NCBI RefSeq assembly: GCF_947490405.1
Contig: NZ_CANLGU010000001.1
Location: 496,001-560,000, forward strand
DNA length: 64,000 nt
From: an uncultured Algibacter sp.
GTDB taxonomy: Bacteria > Bacteroidota > Bacteroidia > Flavobacteriales > Flavobacteriaceae
Direction of reading: 5' to 3'
Each line of letters begins with the position of its first letter. Position 1 is the stretch's first letter. Position numbers and translations under genes: made by a program. The notes beneath the pieces are model-generated. The model made no database searches. It was given only the letters and a program-made list of their open reading frames with translations, and had not been told where the DNA came from. Positions 34,249-43,481 of the stretch are shown one piece after another.

Positions 34249-35043
34249 ATGAACAAATTTCTAATCATATTTTTTTTTATTTCCTTAGGATGCAGCACAG
34301 GAAAATTAACCATCATAGCTGATTTACCTAAAAATTTAAAAGAAGCCTCTGCCATTGAAAAGGCAGCAAATTCTGATTTATTATGGACGATTGAGGATTC
34401 TGGAAATAAAAATAATATTTATGGGTTGAATCTAAAAGGAGAAATCGTTAAAGATATAGATATAAAAAATGCCAGTAATATAGATTGGGAAGATTTAACA
34501 TCAGACAAAGCAGGTAACTTATATATTGGCGATTTTGGTAACAATAGTAAAAACAGAGATGATTTTACCATTTATAAAATTTCTGATTTAAACAAAGACA
34601 AAACCGAAGCCGAACGCATAAATTTTATATTACCAAAAAAAGTTAAACCTAAAGATTTTGAAGCTTTTTTTATTTGGAATAATCATTTCTACATTTTTAG
34701 TAAAGAAAACAAATCAAGTATGCTTTTTAAAGTGCCTAATAAGGTTGGACTCCATACTGCTGAACTTATCAAAACATTCAACTTAGAAGGAAAACATCAT
34801 AGAATAACCTCTGCTGCCATAAGTAATGATGAAAAAACCATTGCACTACTAAATCATGATAAACTTTGGAAGATTACTAATTTTAATAATGATGATTTCT
34901 TTGAAGGGCATGTACAAGAATTAAAGTTTGATCACGATTCCCAAAAGGAGGGTGTTTGCTTTAAAAATAATAAATCTGTATATATAACTGACGAAAGAAC
35001 AAAGGGAGAAGGTGGAAACCTCTACGAATTCAAAATTAACTAA
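34249..35043 (+). CDS. Lipoprotein with beta-propeller-like repeats
   Basis: The 264-residue protein has a lipoprotein signal (ISLGCSTG, Cys15). The mature region reads as beta-propeller blades (ASNIDWEDLTSDKAGNLYIG, KEGVCFKNNKSVYITDERT) and resembles SdiA-regulated or esterase-like phytase-type propellers, without a clear catalytic set. A decayed partial copy lies at 35479-35642. It converges with the thioredoxin gene, overlapping by 4 bases. Function unknown. Confidence 0.7.
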   Translation: MNKFLIIFFFISLGCSTGKLTIIADLPKNLKEASAIEKAANSDLLWTIEDSGNKNNIYGLNLKGEIVKDIDIKNASNIDWEDLTSDKAGNLYIGDFGNNSKNRDDFTIYKISDLNKDKTEAERINFILPKKVKPKDFEAFFIWNNHFYIFSKENKSSMLFKVPNKVGLHTAELIKTFNLEGKHHRITSAAISNDEKTIALLNHDKLWKITNFNNDDFFEGHVQELKFDHDSQKEGVCFKNNKSVYITDERTKGEGGNLYEFKIN

Positions 35044-35351
35044 ACAGTAACACCAGAATGTGTTTGTATTACATTTAGAATATCTTTCTTTTGAAGTACA
35101 CCCGATTGTCTCCATTTAGGTTCTCCATCAACAAATAATATCATTGTAGGTACGCTTCTTACTTGATATTTCATTGCCAAAGGGTTGTTTTTATCAATAT
35201 CAATTTTCACCACTTTTACAGCATCTTCCACCTCATCTTTTACATCTTTAAGAATAGGTAATAATGCTTGACATGGACCACACCAAGTTGCAAAAAAATC
35301 TACTAAAACTACTTTTTCAGAATTTATAATATCGTTGAAACTGCTTTTCAT
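35040..35351 (-). CDS. Thioredoxin
   Basis: The 103-residue thioredoxin has the classical active site FFATWCGPC near residues 19-27 and the cis-Pro loop SVPTMILF. It has no signal peptide, so it is cytoplasmic. It reduces protein disulfides, including methionine sulfoxide reductases such as those encoded further on. It is a single gene sandwiched between the propeller lipoprotein gene and that gene's decayed copy. Confidence 0.93.
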   Translation of the reverse strand: MKSSFNDIINSEKVVLVDFFATWCGPCQALLPILKDVKDEVEDAVKVVKIDIDKNNPLAMKYQVRSVPTMILFVDGEPKWRQSGVLQKKDILNVIQTHSGVTV

Positions 35352-35478
35352 GATTATTCATTTTTTATATCTTTTTAGACGTAAAAATCAGGATAACATT
35401 ACAGTATAAAAATGAGAGCCTGAAACAAGTTAATGGTAACATATTCTGCCAAAAATCCAAACCCTAGTTAAATGCCAA

Positions 35479-35642
35479 CAGTAAACCATAGTGGTAACAA
35501 TTTCTTAAATGGAAAAATTGAAGTATTAAAATTTAATCATCACTCCGCAAAAGAAGGTATACGTTTTAAAAACAAGCTAAAAGTTTTTATCATTGACGAA
35601 AGAACTAAGTGAGAAAGTAACAATCTATATTGGTTTGATTAA
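35479..35642 (+). pseudogene. Decayed 3'-end copy of the propeller lipoprotein gene
   Basis: From 35511 the + strand translates as GKIEVLKFNHHSAKEG... FIIDERTK, then TGA (35610-35612), then ESNNLYWFD and TAA. This aligns without gaps to the last ~43 residues of the lipoprotein encoded at 34249 (GHVQELKFDHDSQKEG... YITDERTKGEGGNLYEF), with GGA changed to TGA. Upstream similarity fades by about 35479. It is a partial duplication now broken, separated from its parent by the thioredoxin gene. The rest of the 35352-35644 gap shows nothing. Confidence 0.8.
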
Positions 35643-35644
35643 AA

Positions 35645-36244
35645 CTAATCAAGAAGCTTAATCATCTTAATATAACTGTAGTTAATTTTACCTAAATGTC
35701 TGTAAACTTCCACATCATCTTGCAATTCTCCCCAATCAAAATTACGCTCAATAGTTTTATCTTTGTATTGATTTAATAAGTTTTCCGAAATTAATAAATA
35801 CTCATCTTCTTTTATATCATTTTTCAATAAACGATGTGCAATTATAACATCTTCTCCCATAAGCTTTATGCGGTTTCCTATTTGAACAGATTCTACATTT
35901 TCCCCATAATGCAATATGATTTTTAATCCCAATTTAGGGATATTGTCAATACCTATTTCTTCACTATACTTTTTTGTTAAAACATCTAGTTGATCATAGA
36001 ATTGTGAAAAAAAAGTTTTGCACTGGTCAATTAAATCTACAAAAGGGGGCAACTGTCCTTTTCTAAAAAACAAAATTGCGTCCCCTTCTATTTCAGATAC
36101 TTTTAAATTTATTTCGTTAGCATAAATAATTTCATTTAATAATGAGGGAATAACTTTTGCACTTAGTTCTATATTAGTATCACTCATAAAACGAGTAAAT
36201 CCACTAATATCGGGTATGCATATTAAAGTTGAATTTGACACCAC
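35645..36244 (-). CDS. DUF2652 protein, class III nucleotidyl-cyclase-like fold
   Basis: The 199-residue protein starts at GTG (36244, or the next GTG at 36241). The N-terminus ICIPDISGFTRFM and the later VSEIEGDAILFF resemble the two metal-binding strands of class III cyclases, with Asp in PDISG and Asp in EGDA. DUF2652 members are described only as adenylate-cyclase-like. No partner domain is fused. Whether it makes a cyclic nucleotide is open; the base-selecting residues cannot be judged by eye. Confidence 0.75.
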   Translation of the reverse strand: MVSNSTLICIPDISGFTRFMSDTNIELSAKVIPSLLNEIIYANEINLKVSEIEGDAILFFRKGQLPPFVDLIDQCKTFFSQFYDQLDVLTKKYSEEIGIDNIPKLGLKIILHYGENVESVQIGNRIKLMGEDVIIAHRLLKNDIKEDEYLLISENLLNQYKDKTIERNFDWGELQDDVEVYRHLGKINYSYIKMIKLLD

Positions 36245-36261
36245 GTAATAATTATAATATA

Positions 36262-39200
36262 TTAAAAACCAAAACCTAATCTAAATGCTAAACGTAAACC
36301 GTCATCACTATTAAAAGCCGAAATATTTCCAGTAAGCATATTAGCCATGTTAATAAACACACCTCCTCCAAAGGAATTGTTCCATTTTTTTGAGCTATCA
36401 TTATCTAGCCAAACTCTACCATAATCAACTCCCCCATATAAACCAAGGTATAATGGAAACCAACCTGTTTTAACTTGAGTTAAATTTAGTCGTAAATCTG
36501 TACTTTGCGCAAAAGCTCGTTTCCCTGTAAAACGTTGGTTTCTATAACCTCTTAAACCATTATTAGCACCTAAAGTTGCTCCTTGATAAAACTCAAATTC
36601 ATTACTAAAATTAATATGACCAATAAAGTTTGTAGCTAAAACTAAATTACCACTCGGAATTAATTTATAATCAAATCCCATTTTTGGAATGATATAAGAA
36701 AACCCTTTTTCAGTGGATACATTGTTTTTGTAACCTGCTTGTAAACTCAATTGAAACCCTAAAGTTGGAAATGCCTCTCTATCTTCGTTTTCGTAACTAT
36801 ATTTAGCATCAAAACCCCAAAAATCTTGTTTATCAAATAAAGGATTGTCCTCAGGTAACGTCTCTATAAACCTATTTTCAGTTCGAGCTACCTCATTAGA
36901 TTCGTATAATAAACTTAATCTTACTTCTGAACCAGAGTAACCACGCCAAACCATGGCTGGCATAGCTTTAAATGTTCTAATTTTTACACGATTATAATCT
37001 AAATCAACATCTAAACCATCATTCTCTTCTGCCTCTGGGTTTAATGTTTCATTTCCAAAGCCAAAAAAGTTTGTAGCATAATTTGGACTGTTATATTGAA
37101 TATCTATACCAAAATTTACATTTTGAAAGAAAACATTGGCAAACTCTCCACCATAATTAAAATTAAACCCATTAGTTGCAAAAAAGTATTCAGCTTTTAA
37201 ACTATGTCTTGATGAAAATGGATTACGCTCAAAATTAAAATTGGTTTTAGTAAATGCTGCACCAATTTTAAATCCATCATCAGGATTTGCTCCCAAACTA
37301 GGTAAAATCTGTGTGACACTGTTTTTTAGTTTTTTATAATTGTAAACATTTGTATAATAATTATCGGTTAATCTACGGCTACCTTTATTGGTTTTAAAGG
37401 TATTTGGTTTTGATTTATAATCATAGTACTTAATTTTATTACCATTTTTAATATCATAGGTATCATTGTTTTGTCCACCCAACAACAATACCTTTATATA
37501 CTTGTTACTCTTACCATATACATGAAAAACATCATCATCATCCAAAGCATAAATCCAAATTTCTTTGGTTTCTAACATATTATAAGTACGCTCAATAAAA
37601 ACATCAGCCTTTTTATCATCTTTAATACGATAACCCGTAACTCTGGTTTGCCCGTTTGGTAAGCGCTCAATATCAAACCAATCGTCTTTATTGGTTCCTT
37701 TTATCACAGCCAATTTATTAATGAGTTTAAAATAACGGTCTGATATTTTTTGTAGATTTTCTCTTCTAGCTTTCAATTTCCTTTTAATCTCTTCAACAGT
37801 TTCATCTCTTACCTCTTCTGGCATATTTAAAAAAGATTTTTCTATAACCTCGTCTGTTATACCCTCCTGAATCATTTTTACTTGTGCATCCCACACCTCT
37901 TTACCAGAACGCTGTATAAGCTCCATATCTAGAGGGTATGGTTCTACATTTACGCTCTTTACATCTTTAAGATCTTCACTGTAAGGCCTAAGTAAACGTG
38001 CAGCTGGTATTAAGGCAATGGCCGACTTTAATAATGCACCATCTCCCATAATAGAAAATGCCTGATCCCTATCTCTTGGAAGCGGTCTATAAACTTTCTT
38101 GCCATTTTCTTTAAATTCTATCCACCTCCATTGATCGTGATGACGATCCCAGTCTCCAATAAGCATATCGAATAAACGTGCACGTATATAAGATGCTTCA
38201 TCGATGATAATATCTTCATCTTTATGGAGCCGTTTCATCATATCATCAGTACCTTCTATTTTATTTTGAAATCCAAAACTTGCTAAATCGCCATGTCCTT
38301 CAGAAGTATGCTCTTCAATCATATAGAGTTCACCACCAAAATCTTTATTATAATCCCCTAAAGCCTTTTGTTTAGGCACATAATATAACACTGGATTTGT
38401 GTGATAGATACCCACTGCATCAGATAAATCTCCAATAACAAAAGGTGCATATGGATGAGAACCAGTAAAAACATCAAGTAATAGCTTTTCAATAGCCGTA
38501 TCTTCAAATTGCCCTTCTATGTATTGATCTTTAAAAACAACAGCTTGTAAATACTGCAATGCTTGTTTACGTAAAGCACGCATTACATATTGCGCACCAT
38601 TTTTATCCTCCAATCGCAAAGACTTAGATTGATTTCCTCCTCCTTTACGTATAGGTTTTAAACCTCCAAAAAGTGTATCTAAATCTACGGTTGGCGCTTT
38701 AACTTTAGAACTAAAATATTTGCGATAGCGCTCTCCCCAGAAAAACTCTTGAGATTTTGATGTGGAGGTTTCTTCAGGTGTATATACGGATGCCAAAACT
38801 GTTTCTGGAAAATCGTTTTTATATGACGTTAAAGGGTTTAAATCTTTTCTAAAAACTTGACTTTCAAAAACTATTTTTTCATCTGTCACAGAATAGAACC
38901 GAACATGAGAAGAACCATCCTCAAAAACATCAAGTCTGGCATATCCTGGTGTCCCGTAAGAAAAGAGACCTGCCCCAACATTTCGTGTTGGAGTTTTTTT
39001 AGACCCTGAACCACTTACTATTTGCTTTAAATTATCTTTTTCTAAATACTGTAAGCTATGTTCATGACCTGACACAAAAACTACTTTTTTATTTTCTTGT
39101 GCTAGGGTAACTAAACGCTGCTTTAACTCGTTATAATGCTTACTTTGCAAGTCTACATTAGATATACCATTAGTTTTTCTAAACACATTAATTAAAGTTC

Positions 39201-39936
39201 CAATAACTGGAAGTGGTTTCATATGATTTTTAAAACTAAACTGACCACCATGTGGCCCATTAACAAACATTGGATGATGAATAGCCACAATAGTCGTTTT
39301 GTTTCTTGCTTTTTTTATAAGACTGCTAAACTCAGCTAAAAAAGCATCTCTAGTTTTTATTTCACATTCATCATTTATTGTAGGCTTGTTATTCCAATTA
39401 GTGATATACCATTGACTATCTACTAAAATCAGGTCAATCTCTTCAGTAACATGAATTTTCTCAATGGGACAACCATTTTCGGGTAAAAATGTATTCTTAC
39501 CCAATACATCTTCAACAAATTTTTCTTGACGTTTTAAACCCTTTACACCTGAATACCAATCATGATTACCTGGAATAAAAACAGTTCGCCCTTTAAAATT
39601 TTCGGTTACATCTGTCTGCGCTTTTATATATCTTTCAGCAGACGCTCTATGTTTATTATTCTTATCTGGAAACCCAATAGGGTAAATATTATCTCCTAAA
39701 AATATGGCTGTACTATTTTGAGTAGCTTCACTTAATTCTTTTTTAAACGTATTTAAAACTTTAGTAGATTCTCCTAACTCGTAATTGCCGGCGTCACCTA
39801 TTAAGTAAAATGAATGCGCTATTTTTTTGTCTGGGAATTTATCTTGAACTACCTCACTTTTATACTGCGGCTTAAAAGTAGCACAGGCACTTATACTGAA
39901 AACAAAAGCTAAAATTATTAATTTCTGAAACTTCAT
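36262..39936 (-). CDS. Large lipoprotein: calcineurin-like phosphoesterase fused to an outer-membrane barrel
   Basis: The 1,224-residue protein has a lipoprotein signal (FSISACATF, Cys18). A metallophosphoesterase domain spans about residues 40-360 with LIGDAGNYE, FLGDNIYP, PGNHDWYSG, AIHHPMF and SGHEHS, all metal ligands intact. The middle (about 400-850) is unassigned and includes LIGDWDRHHDQWRW. The C-terminal ~350 residues form an Omp85-like barrel with GANNGLRGYRNQRF and a terminal Phe (RLGFGF). It should sit in the outer membrane with the phosphoesterase facing either the periplasm or the surface. Start and promoter are clear. Confidence 0.82.
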   Translation of the reverse strand: MKFQKLIILAFVFSISACATFKPQYKSEVVQDKFPDKKIAHSFYLIGDAGNYELGESTKVLNTFKKELSEATQNSTAIFLGDNIYPIGFPDKNNKHRASAERYIKAQTDVTENFKGRTVFIPGNHDWYSGVKGLKRQEKFVEDVLGKNTFLPENGCPIEKIHVTEEIDLILVDSQWYITNWNNKPTINDECEIKTRDAFLAEFSSLIKKARNKTTIVAIHHPMFVNGPHGGQFSFKNHMKPLPVIGTLINVFRKTNGISNVDLQSKHYNELKQRLVTLAQENKKVVFVSGHEHSLQYLEKDNLKQIVSGSGSKKTPTRNVGAGLFSYGTPGYARLDVFEDGSSHVRFYSVTDEKIVFESQVFRKDLNPLTSYKNDFPETVLASVYTPEETSTSKSQEFFWGERYRKYFSSKVKAPTVDLDTLFGGLKPIRKGGGNQSKSLRLEDKNGAQYVMRALRKQALQYLQAVVFKDQYIEGQFEDTAIEKLLLDVFTGSHPYAPFVIGDLSDAVGIYHTNPVLYYVPKQKALGDYNKDFGGELYMIEEHTSEGHGDLASFGFQNKIEGTDDMMKRLHKDEDIIIDEASYIRARLFDMLIGDWDRHHDQWRWIEFKENGKKVYRPLPRDRDQAFSIMGDGALLKSAIALIPAARLLRPYSEDLKDVKSVNVEPYPLDMELIQRSGKEVWDAQVKMIQEGITDEVIEKSFLNMPEEVRDETVEEIKRKLKARRENLQKISDRYFKLINKLAVIKGTNKDDWFDIERLPNGQTRVTGYRIKDDKKADVFIERTYNMLETKEIWIYALDDDDVFHVYGKSNKYIKVLLLGGQNNDTYDIKNGNKIKYYDYKSKPNTFKTNKGSRRLTDNYYTNVYNYKKLKNSVTQILPSLGANPDDGFKIGAAFTKTNFNFERNPFSSRHSLKAEYFFATNGFNFNYGGEFANVFFQNVNFGIDIQYNSPNYATNFFGFGNETLNPEAEENDGLDVDLDYNRVKIRTFKAMPAMVWRGYSGSEVRLSLLYESNEVARTENRFIETLPEDNPLFDKQDFWGFDAKYSYENEDREAFPTLGFQLSLQAGYKNNVSTEKGFSYIIPKMGFDYKLIPSGNLVLATNFIGHINFSNEFEFYQGATLGANNGLRGYRNQRFTGKRAFAQSTDLRLNLTQVKTGWFPLYLGLYGGVDYGRVWLDNDSSKKWNNSFGGGVFINMANMLTGNISAFNSDDGLRLAFRLGFGF

Positions 39937-39955
39937 TGATTGATGGATTATTCTC

Positions 39956-39963
39956 TAAAGATA
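39956..39963 (-). promoter_or_regulatory. Probable -7 box (TATCTTTA) of the large phosphoesterase-barrel gene
   Basis: On the minus strand TATCTTTAG lies 19 bases upstream of the ATG at 39936, matching the variant seen at 54 and 16024. Confidence 0.4.
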
Positions 39964-39979
39964 ATAATTAGAATTTTAT

Positions 39980-40942
39980 TTAATTCCAATGTAATTTACT
40001 GCGTTCTTCCCAATATGTTTGTGGCAAAATGCATATCGTTTTTAATACATTAATTTCTTCTTCCGAAAGCTTAAATTTAAACGCTTTCATATTAGATTTA
40101 AGCTGATTATTATCAGATGCACCACTAAGCACATAAGTGGGTTGTAAACCATCTATAACAAAACGTAATGCGATAGCATCAATACCAACTTGGTATTTTT
40201 TTGCTAAACCTTCTAAAACTTGATAGGTTTTGGAGTAATGTTTGAAACTTTTGTTTGGAAAAACCCTGCCATTTGCTAAAGCTTCTTTTATTATAACGTG
40301 TTTACCATTTTGTAAAGCGGTGGTCAAAACTTCAAAAGTATTCTGCTCTAGTATATTGTAAGTTACTTGAAAACTATCAAATAAAGCGTCGCCTTTTGTA
40401 TTGATATTTAATGCGGAAGCGATAACATCTTTTTGGTTAGCACCACTGGTTGTAATACCAATTTTTAAACCAGTTTCTTTTTTAATTTGATGTAGCTTAT
40501 TTAGAACCGCTTCATTTTCTAGAATACCACTTTCAAAAGTTGCAGAATGTACTTGATAGTATTTTAAATTTGGCAACAATGCTTTTGATACTTGCCACTG
40601 CTCAATTAACTTTTCTATAGAGTGTTCTTTAATTTCATGTTTTCCAGCATAACCCAATTCCCAATTTGCTACATAAGTATAGCCCCATTTTGTTCCTAAA
40701 ATTGTATCATCATGTAATTTAGAGTCTTGCCATTCTTGTAAAAAAGCCTCGCCTTTACCGTAAGATGGGGCTGTATCAAAATAGCGAACACCTAATTTAT
40801 AAGCTTCATCTAAAACTGAAAAGGTATTTTGTTTAAAGGCACTTTTAGATTTATCAATGGCATCATTAGCTCTAATATTAATGTATTCTGGTCGCCCTAA
40901 GGCTGCTAAACCTAGTCCAATTTTTGTATTGCTTTGATGCAT
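39980..40942 (-). CDS. Aldo/keto reductase
   Basis: The 320-residue TIM-barrel oxidoreductase has the AKR tetrad context: Asp and Tyr in VRYFDTAPSYGKGE, Lys in LGTKWGYTY and His in YYQVHSA. The C-terminal ALRFVIDGLQPTYVLSGASDNNQL provides the NADPH-binding region. It reduces carbonyl compounds with NADPH. It is last in the redox-repair operon and overlaps the hydrolase-OsmC gene by 1 base, so carbonyl detoxification under oxidative stress is a fair guess. Confidence 0.88.
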   Translation of the reverse strand: MHQSNTKIGLGLAALGRPEYINIRANDAIDKSKSAFKQNTFSVLDEAYKLGVRYFDTAPSYGKGEAFLQEWQDSKLHDDTILGTKWGYTYVANWELGYAGKHEIKEHSIEKLIEQWQVSKALLPNLKYYQVHSATFESGILENEAVLNKLHQIKKETGLKIGITTSGANQKDVIASALNINTKGDALFDSFQVTYNILEQNTFEVLTTALQNGKHVIIKEALANGRVFPNKSFKHYSKTYQVLEGLAKKYQVGIDAIALRFVIDGLQPTYVLSGASDNNQLKSNMKAFKFKLSEEEINVLKTICILPQTYWEERSKLHWN

Positions 40943-42162
40943 TAATTTATAACTTCTGTTTCAATAATTGTTTCGGAGAGCAAGGTACGATGTACAGGGC
41001 ATTTAGATGCTATTTCTTTTAACTTTGCTTTCTGCACATCATCTAAATTACCAATAAATTTTAAACGCTTTTGCAAATGATCTATTCGTTTTGGTTCATC
41101 TACATCTAGCATTAAATCATCACTATGCTTTTTGGAATACGTAACATAAGCATATACTTCTTGCAAATCCCATTTCTTGCGTTGCGCATACATTTTTAAA
41201 GTCATTACCGTACATGCTGCTAATCCAGCACTTAAAAAATCGTAAGGTGAAGGTCCAAAATCATCGCCACCTATACTTTCAGGTTCATCAGCTATAATGT
41301 GATGTTTTTTGGTTTGAATTGCGGTTGTAAAATTATCATCAACTATATTTAAGTGTGCTACTAATTGTTCGCCTTTAGTCTCCAATATAGCATTGTCTTT
41401 AGACTCAAAATAACGGTCTGCCCAAGCACCAATCATGTTGCCAACATATTTACTATCTTTTGAGTTTGATAACAAATGGTCTGCATCATCTAAACTCACA
41501 AAACTTTTAGGATGGTGTGCAGTATGGTATAACTCGTGTGCATTATTTATACCCACAATTCCATCAAAAGGCGCATGCATAATTAGTAATGGTTTGCGTA
41601 AGTTTTTTGTGATCTCTGGCAAATCTATTTTATCAAAATCCTCAATAAAATCTTTATCAATTTTAAACGGGCGTCCACCAATATGTATTTCAACTTCTCC
41701 TTTTTGTTTTACCGCTTCAATACCATGAGAAAACAAATGCTTTACATGGCTTACAGTAGATGGTGCACCAATTGTTGCTACCGCTTTTATATTGCCTAGC
41801 TTTGATGCCGCTACAATAACTGCAGCACCACCAAGCGAATGCCCTATTAATAACCCTGGAGCCTTGTATCGCTCTGTAACATAGGCGTTCACAGCTATTA
41901 AATCATCTACATTTGCTGAAAAATAACTCTCGGCAAAATCGCCTTCACTTCGTCCTAAACCCGTAAAATCAAAACGTACCACACCAAAACCATGCGCCGT
42001 TAATGCTCTACTAATATTTTTTACCGCCGTTAAGTTGCTGTTACAAGTAAAACAATGCGCGAAAATGGCAAAGTAATGTGGTTTTTGGTCTGCGGGTAAT
42101 TCTAAATAAGCTTGTAATTTATGACCCTTGGTGTTCTGTATGCTTAATCTTTCGCGATTCAT
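40942..42162 (-). CDS. Bifunctional alpha/beta hydrolase-OsmC protein
   Basis: The 406-residue fusion has an N-terminal alpha/beta hydrolase (residues 1-260) with nucleophile Ser in [10 protein letters not shown] and Asp/His late in the domain (PFDGIVG, DDADHLL). The C-terminal OsmC domain (about 270-406) has both peroxidatic Cys residues, [15 protein letters not shown] and [10 protein letters not shown]. OsmC removes organic hydroperoxides; the hydrolase may release them from esters. Its start overlaps the MsrA-like gene by 44 bases; no later Met would fit. Confidence 0.9.
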   Translation of the reverse strand: MNRERLSIQNTKGHKLQAYLELPADQKPHYFAIFAHCFTCNSNLTAVKNISRALTAHGFGVVRFDFTGLGRSEGDFAESYFSANVDDLIAVNAYVTERYKAPGLLIGHSLGGAAVIVAASKLGNIKAVATIGAPSTVSHVKHLFSHGIEAVKQKGEVEIHIGGRPFKIDKDFIEDFDKIDLPEITKNLRKPLLIMHAPFDGIVGINNAHELYHTAHHPKSFVSLDDADHLLSNSKDSKYVGNMIGAWADRYFESKDNAILETKGEQLVAHLNIVDDNFTTAIQTKKHHIIADEPESIGGDDFGPSPYDFLSAGLAACTVMTLKMYAQRKKWDLQEVYAYVTYSKKHSDDLMLDVDEPKRIDHLQKRLKFIGNLDDVQKAKLKEIASKCPVHRTLLSETIIETEVIN

Positions 42163-42697
42163 CTTTTAAATGCTTTAGTTTATTTTTATCTGTATATTTT
42201 GAAAACTTACTTAGTAGTATTTGTAGTTTTGGATTGATAAAACTTTCACAGAATGGCTTTTCTGGGTTGCTGTAATAGTAATTTTGAATTTGCTCTCGTG
42301 AGGTTTTAAAGCTTTCAAAAGGCAATATTTGAGTAATAAGTTTATTTTGAAATTGAAACTGTAATAATTCTAGTTGAGATGTAACCACATCTTTCTGTTT
42401 ATCTGAAAAGATATAAACCGCTGAACGATATTTTGCCCTCATAGAGTGATTTGAGGTACTCTTATGAGTATGTAAATGAATTTCGACAAGTACAGATAAT
42501 GGGATTTTTGCTTCATTGTAGTGTACAATCACCGCTTCTGAAAAACTAGCATTAGCATTAACAGATGCCACAAAACCTTGTTCTACATTTTCAACACCCA
42601 ATAAAGATTGAAATACAGCTTCTGTACACCAGTGGCAACCACCGCCAAATGCTATTTTAGTTAACGTATTCAAAACAATGTTTATATTACTCGCCAT
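42119..42697 (-). CDS. Divergent MsrA-family protein
   Basis: About 192 residues. I start at the ATG at 42697 ([10 protein letters not shown]); the frame is open to a TTG at 42718. The active-site segment [13 protein letters not shown] keeps the MsrA Cys and adds a second one two residues later (CxxC). The C-terminal half departs from the canonical enzyme and is extended. It lies directly after a canonical msrA, overlapping by 11 bases. It may reduce different methionine sulfoxide substrates or be recycled by its own CxxC. Confidence 0.78.
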   Translation of the reverse strand: MASNINIVLNTLTKIAFGGGCHWCTEAVFQSLLGVENVEQGFVASVNANASFSEAVIVHYNEAKIPLSVLVEIHLHTHKSTSNHSMRAKYRSAVYIFSDKQKDVVTSQLELLQFQFQNKLITQILPFESFKTSREQIQNYYYSNPEKPFCESFINPKLQILLSKFSKYTDKNKLKHLKDESRKIKHTEHQGS

Positions 42698-43193
42698 TAT
42701 TAACAAACGGCTCTTCAAACCTTAAAAAATGGCAAGTATAGCCGTTAGGGTTTTTAACTAAATAATCTTGATGGTAGTCTTCGGCTTTCCAAAACGTAGA
42801 CCACGGCTCTAAAGTAGTTACAACCTTACCTTCCCATTTTCCAGAGGCATCTACAACAGCTATCATGTCTTCAGCAATTTGTTTTTCTTCTTCATTTTGA
42901 TAAAATATTGCAGAACGATAACTAGAGCCTCTATCATTTCCCTGTCTGTCTACAGTAGTGGGATTATGTATTCTAAAAAAATAATCTAGTAACTCCTCAA
43001 AAGATGTTTGGTTTGGGTTGTATGTAATTTCTATACCTTCGGCATGTCCTGGATGATTTTTATAGGTTGGGTTATCGTTTTGCCCACCTTGATACCCTAC
43101 TTCGGTATCTACTACGCCTGGGCGTGTTCTAAACAAATCTTCCATTCCCCAAAAACATCCGCCTGCTATATATGCTTTTTTATATGTTGCCAT
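42687..43193 (-). CDS. msrA: Peptide methionine sulfoxide reductase MsrA
   Basis: The 168-residue canonical MsrA has the catalytic motif [12 protein letters not shown] near residues 10-22, [13 protein letters not shown] near residue 33, [10 protein letters not shown] near residue 50 and the [14 protein letters not shown] segment. It reduces the S form of methionine sulfoxide in proteins; MsrB, encoded in the same operon, handles the R form. No signal peptide is present. The gene sits 28 bases after the small hypothetical gene. Confidence 0.95.
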   Translation of the reverse strand: MATYKKAYIAGGCFWGMEDLFRTRPGVVDTEVGYQGGQNDNPTYKNHPGHAEGIEITYNPNQTSFEELLDYFFRIHNPTTVDRQGNDRGSSYRSAIFYQNEEEKQIAEDMIAVVDASGKWEGKVVTTLEPWSTFWKAEDYHQDYLVKNPNGYTCHFLRFEEPFVNNGE

Positions 43194-43221
43194 TATTTTA
43201 TAATTATAGTTTTAATTGTTT

Positions 43222-43473
43222 TTATTTAAGAGTTACATGTTGTAAAAAATGAATCACTTTTTGCTCTGGCATTTCACAAGGTTTTAATAATTTTTTAGTT
43301 GATGTAATGTAATAATTCAAACTTATAAAATTAGTACCCTGAAGCTCCTTTGCATAAACTTTAAATGATTTGTTGTTGTTGAAAGCTGACTTTGTAATGC
43401 CATACTTCGCATTCATGTATATACCTTCAGAATAGCCTTCAGGTATTTTATTGATATAGTTTAACACATTCAT
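43222..43473 (-). CDS. Small conserved protein of the methionine sulfoxide reductase operon
   Basis: About 83 residues. I start at the ATG at 43473 (MNVLNYINKIP); the frame is open to a GTG at 43494 overlapping selO. The sequence reads IPEGYSEGIYMNAKYGITK, then KVYAKELQGTNFISLNYY, and a near-C-terminal CEMPEQKVIHFL with one Cys. I recall similar small proteins beside msrA in Flavobacteriia, sometimes mislabelled as reductases; it has no MsrA active site. Function unknown, redox partner possible. Confidence 0.65.
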   Translation of the reverse strand: MNVLNYINKIPEGYSEGIYMNAKYGITKSAFNNNKSFKVYAKELQGTNFISLNYYITSTKKLLKPCEMPEQKVIHFLQHVTLK

Positions 43474-43481
43474 TATACATT

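Noticed and set aside
35645-36244. DUF2652 cyclase-like protein as the missing Pycsar cyclase for the HD-PycTM protein
   Set aside because: The genes are about 10 kb apart with an unrelated operon between them, and the cyclase active-site set cannot be confirmed by eye.
42119-42275. Possible frameshift where the MsrA-like gene overlaps the hydrolase-OsmC gene by 44 bases
   Set aside because: Both proteins read naturally to their ends in different frames and belong to unrelated families, so this is an ordinary overlap.
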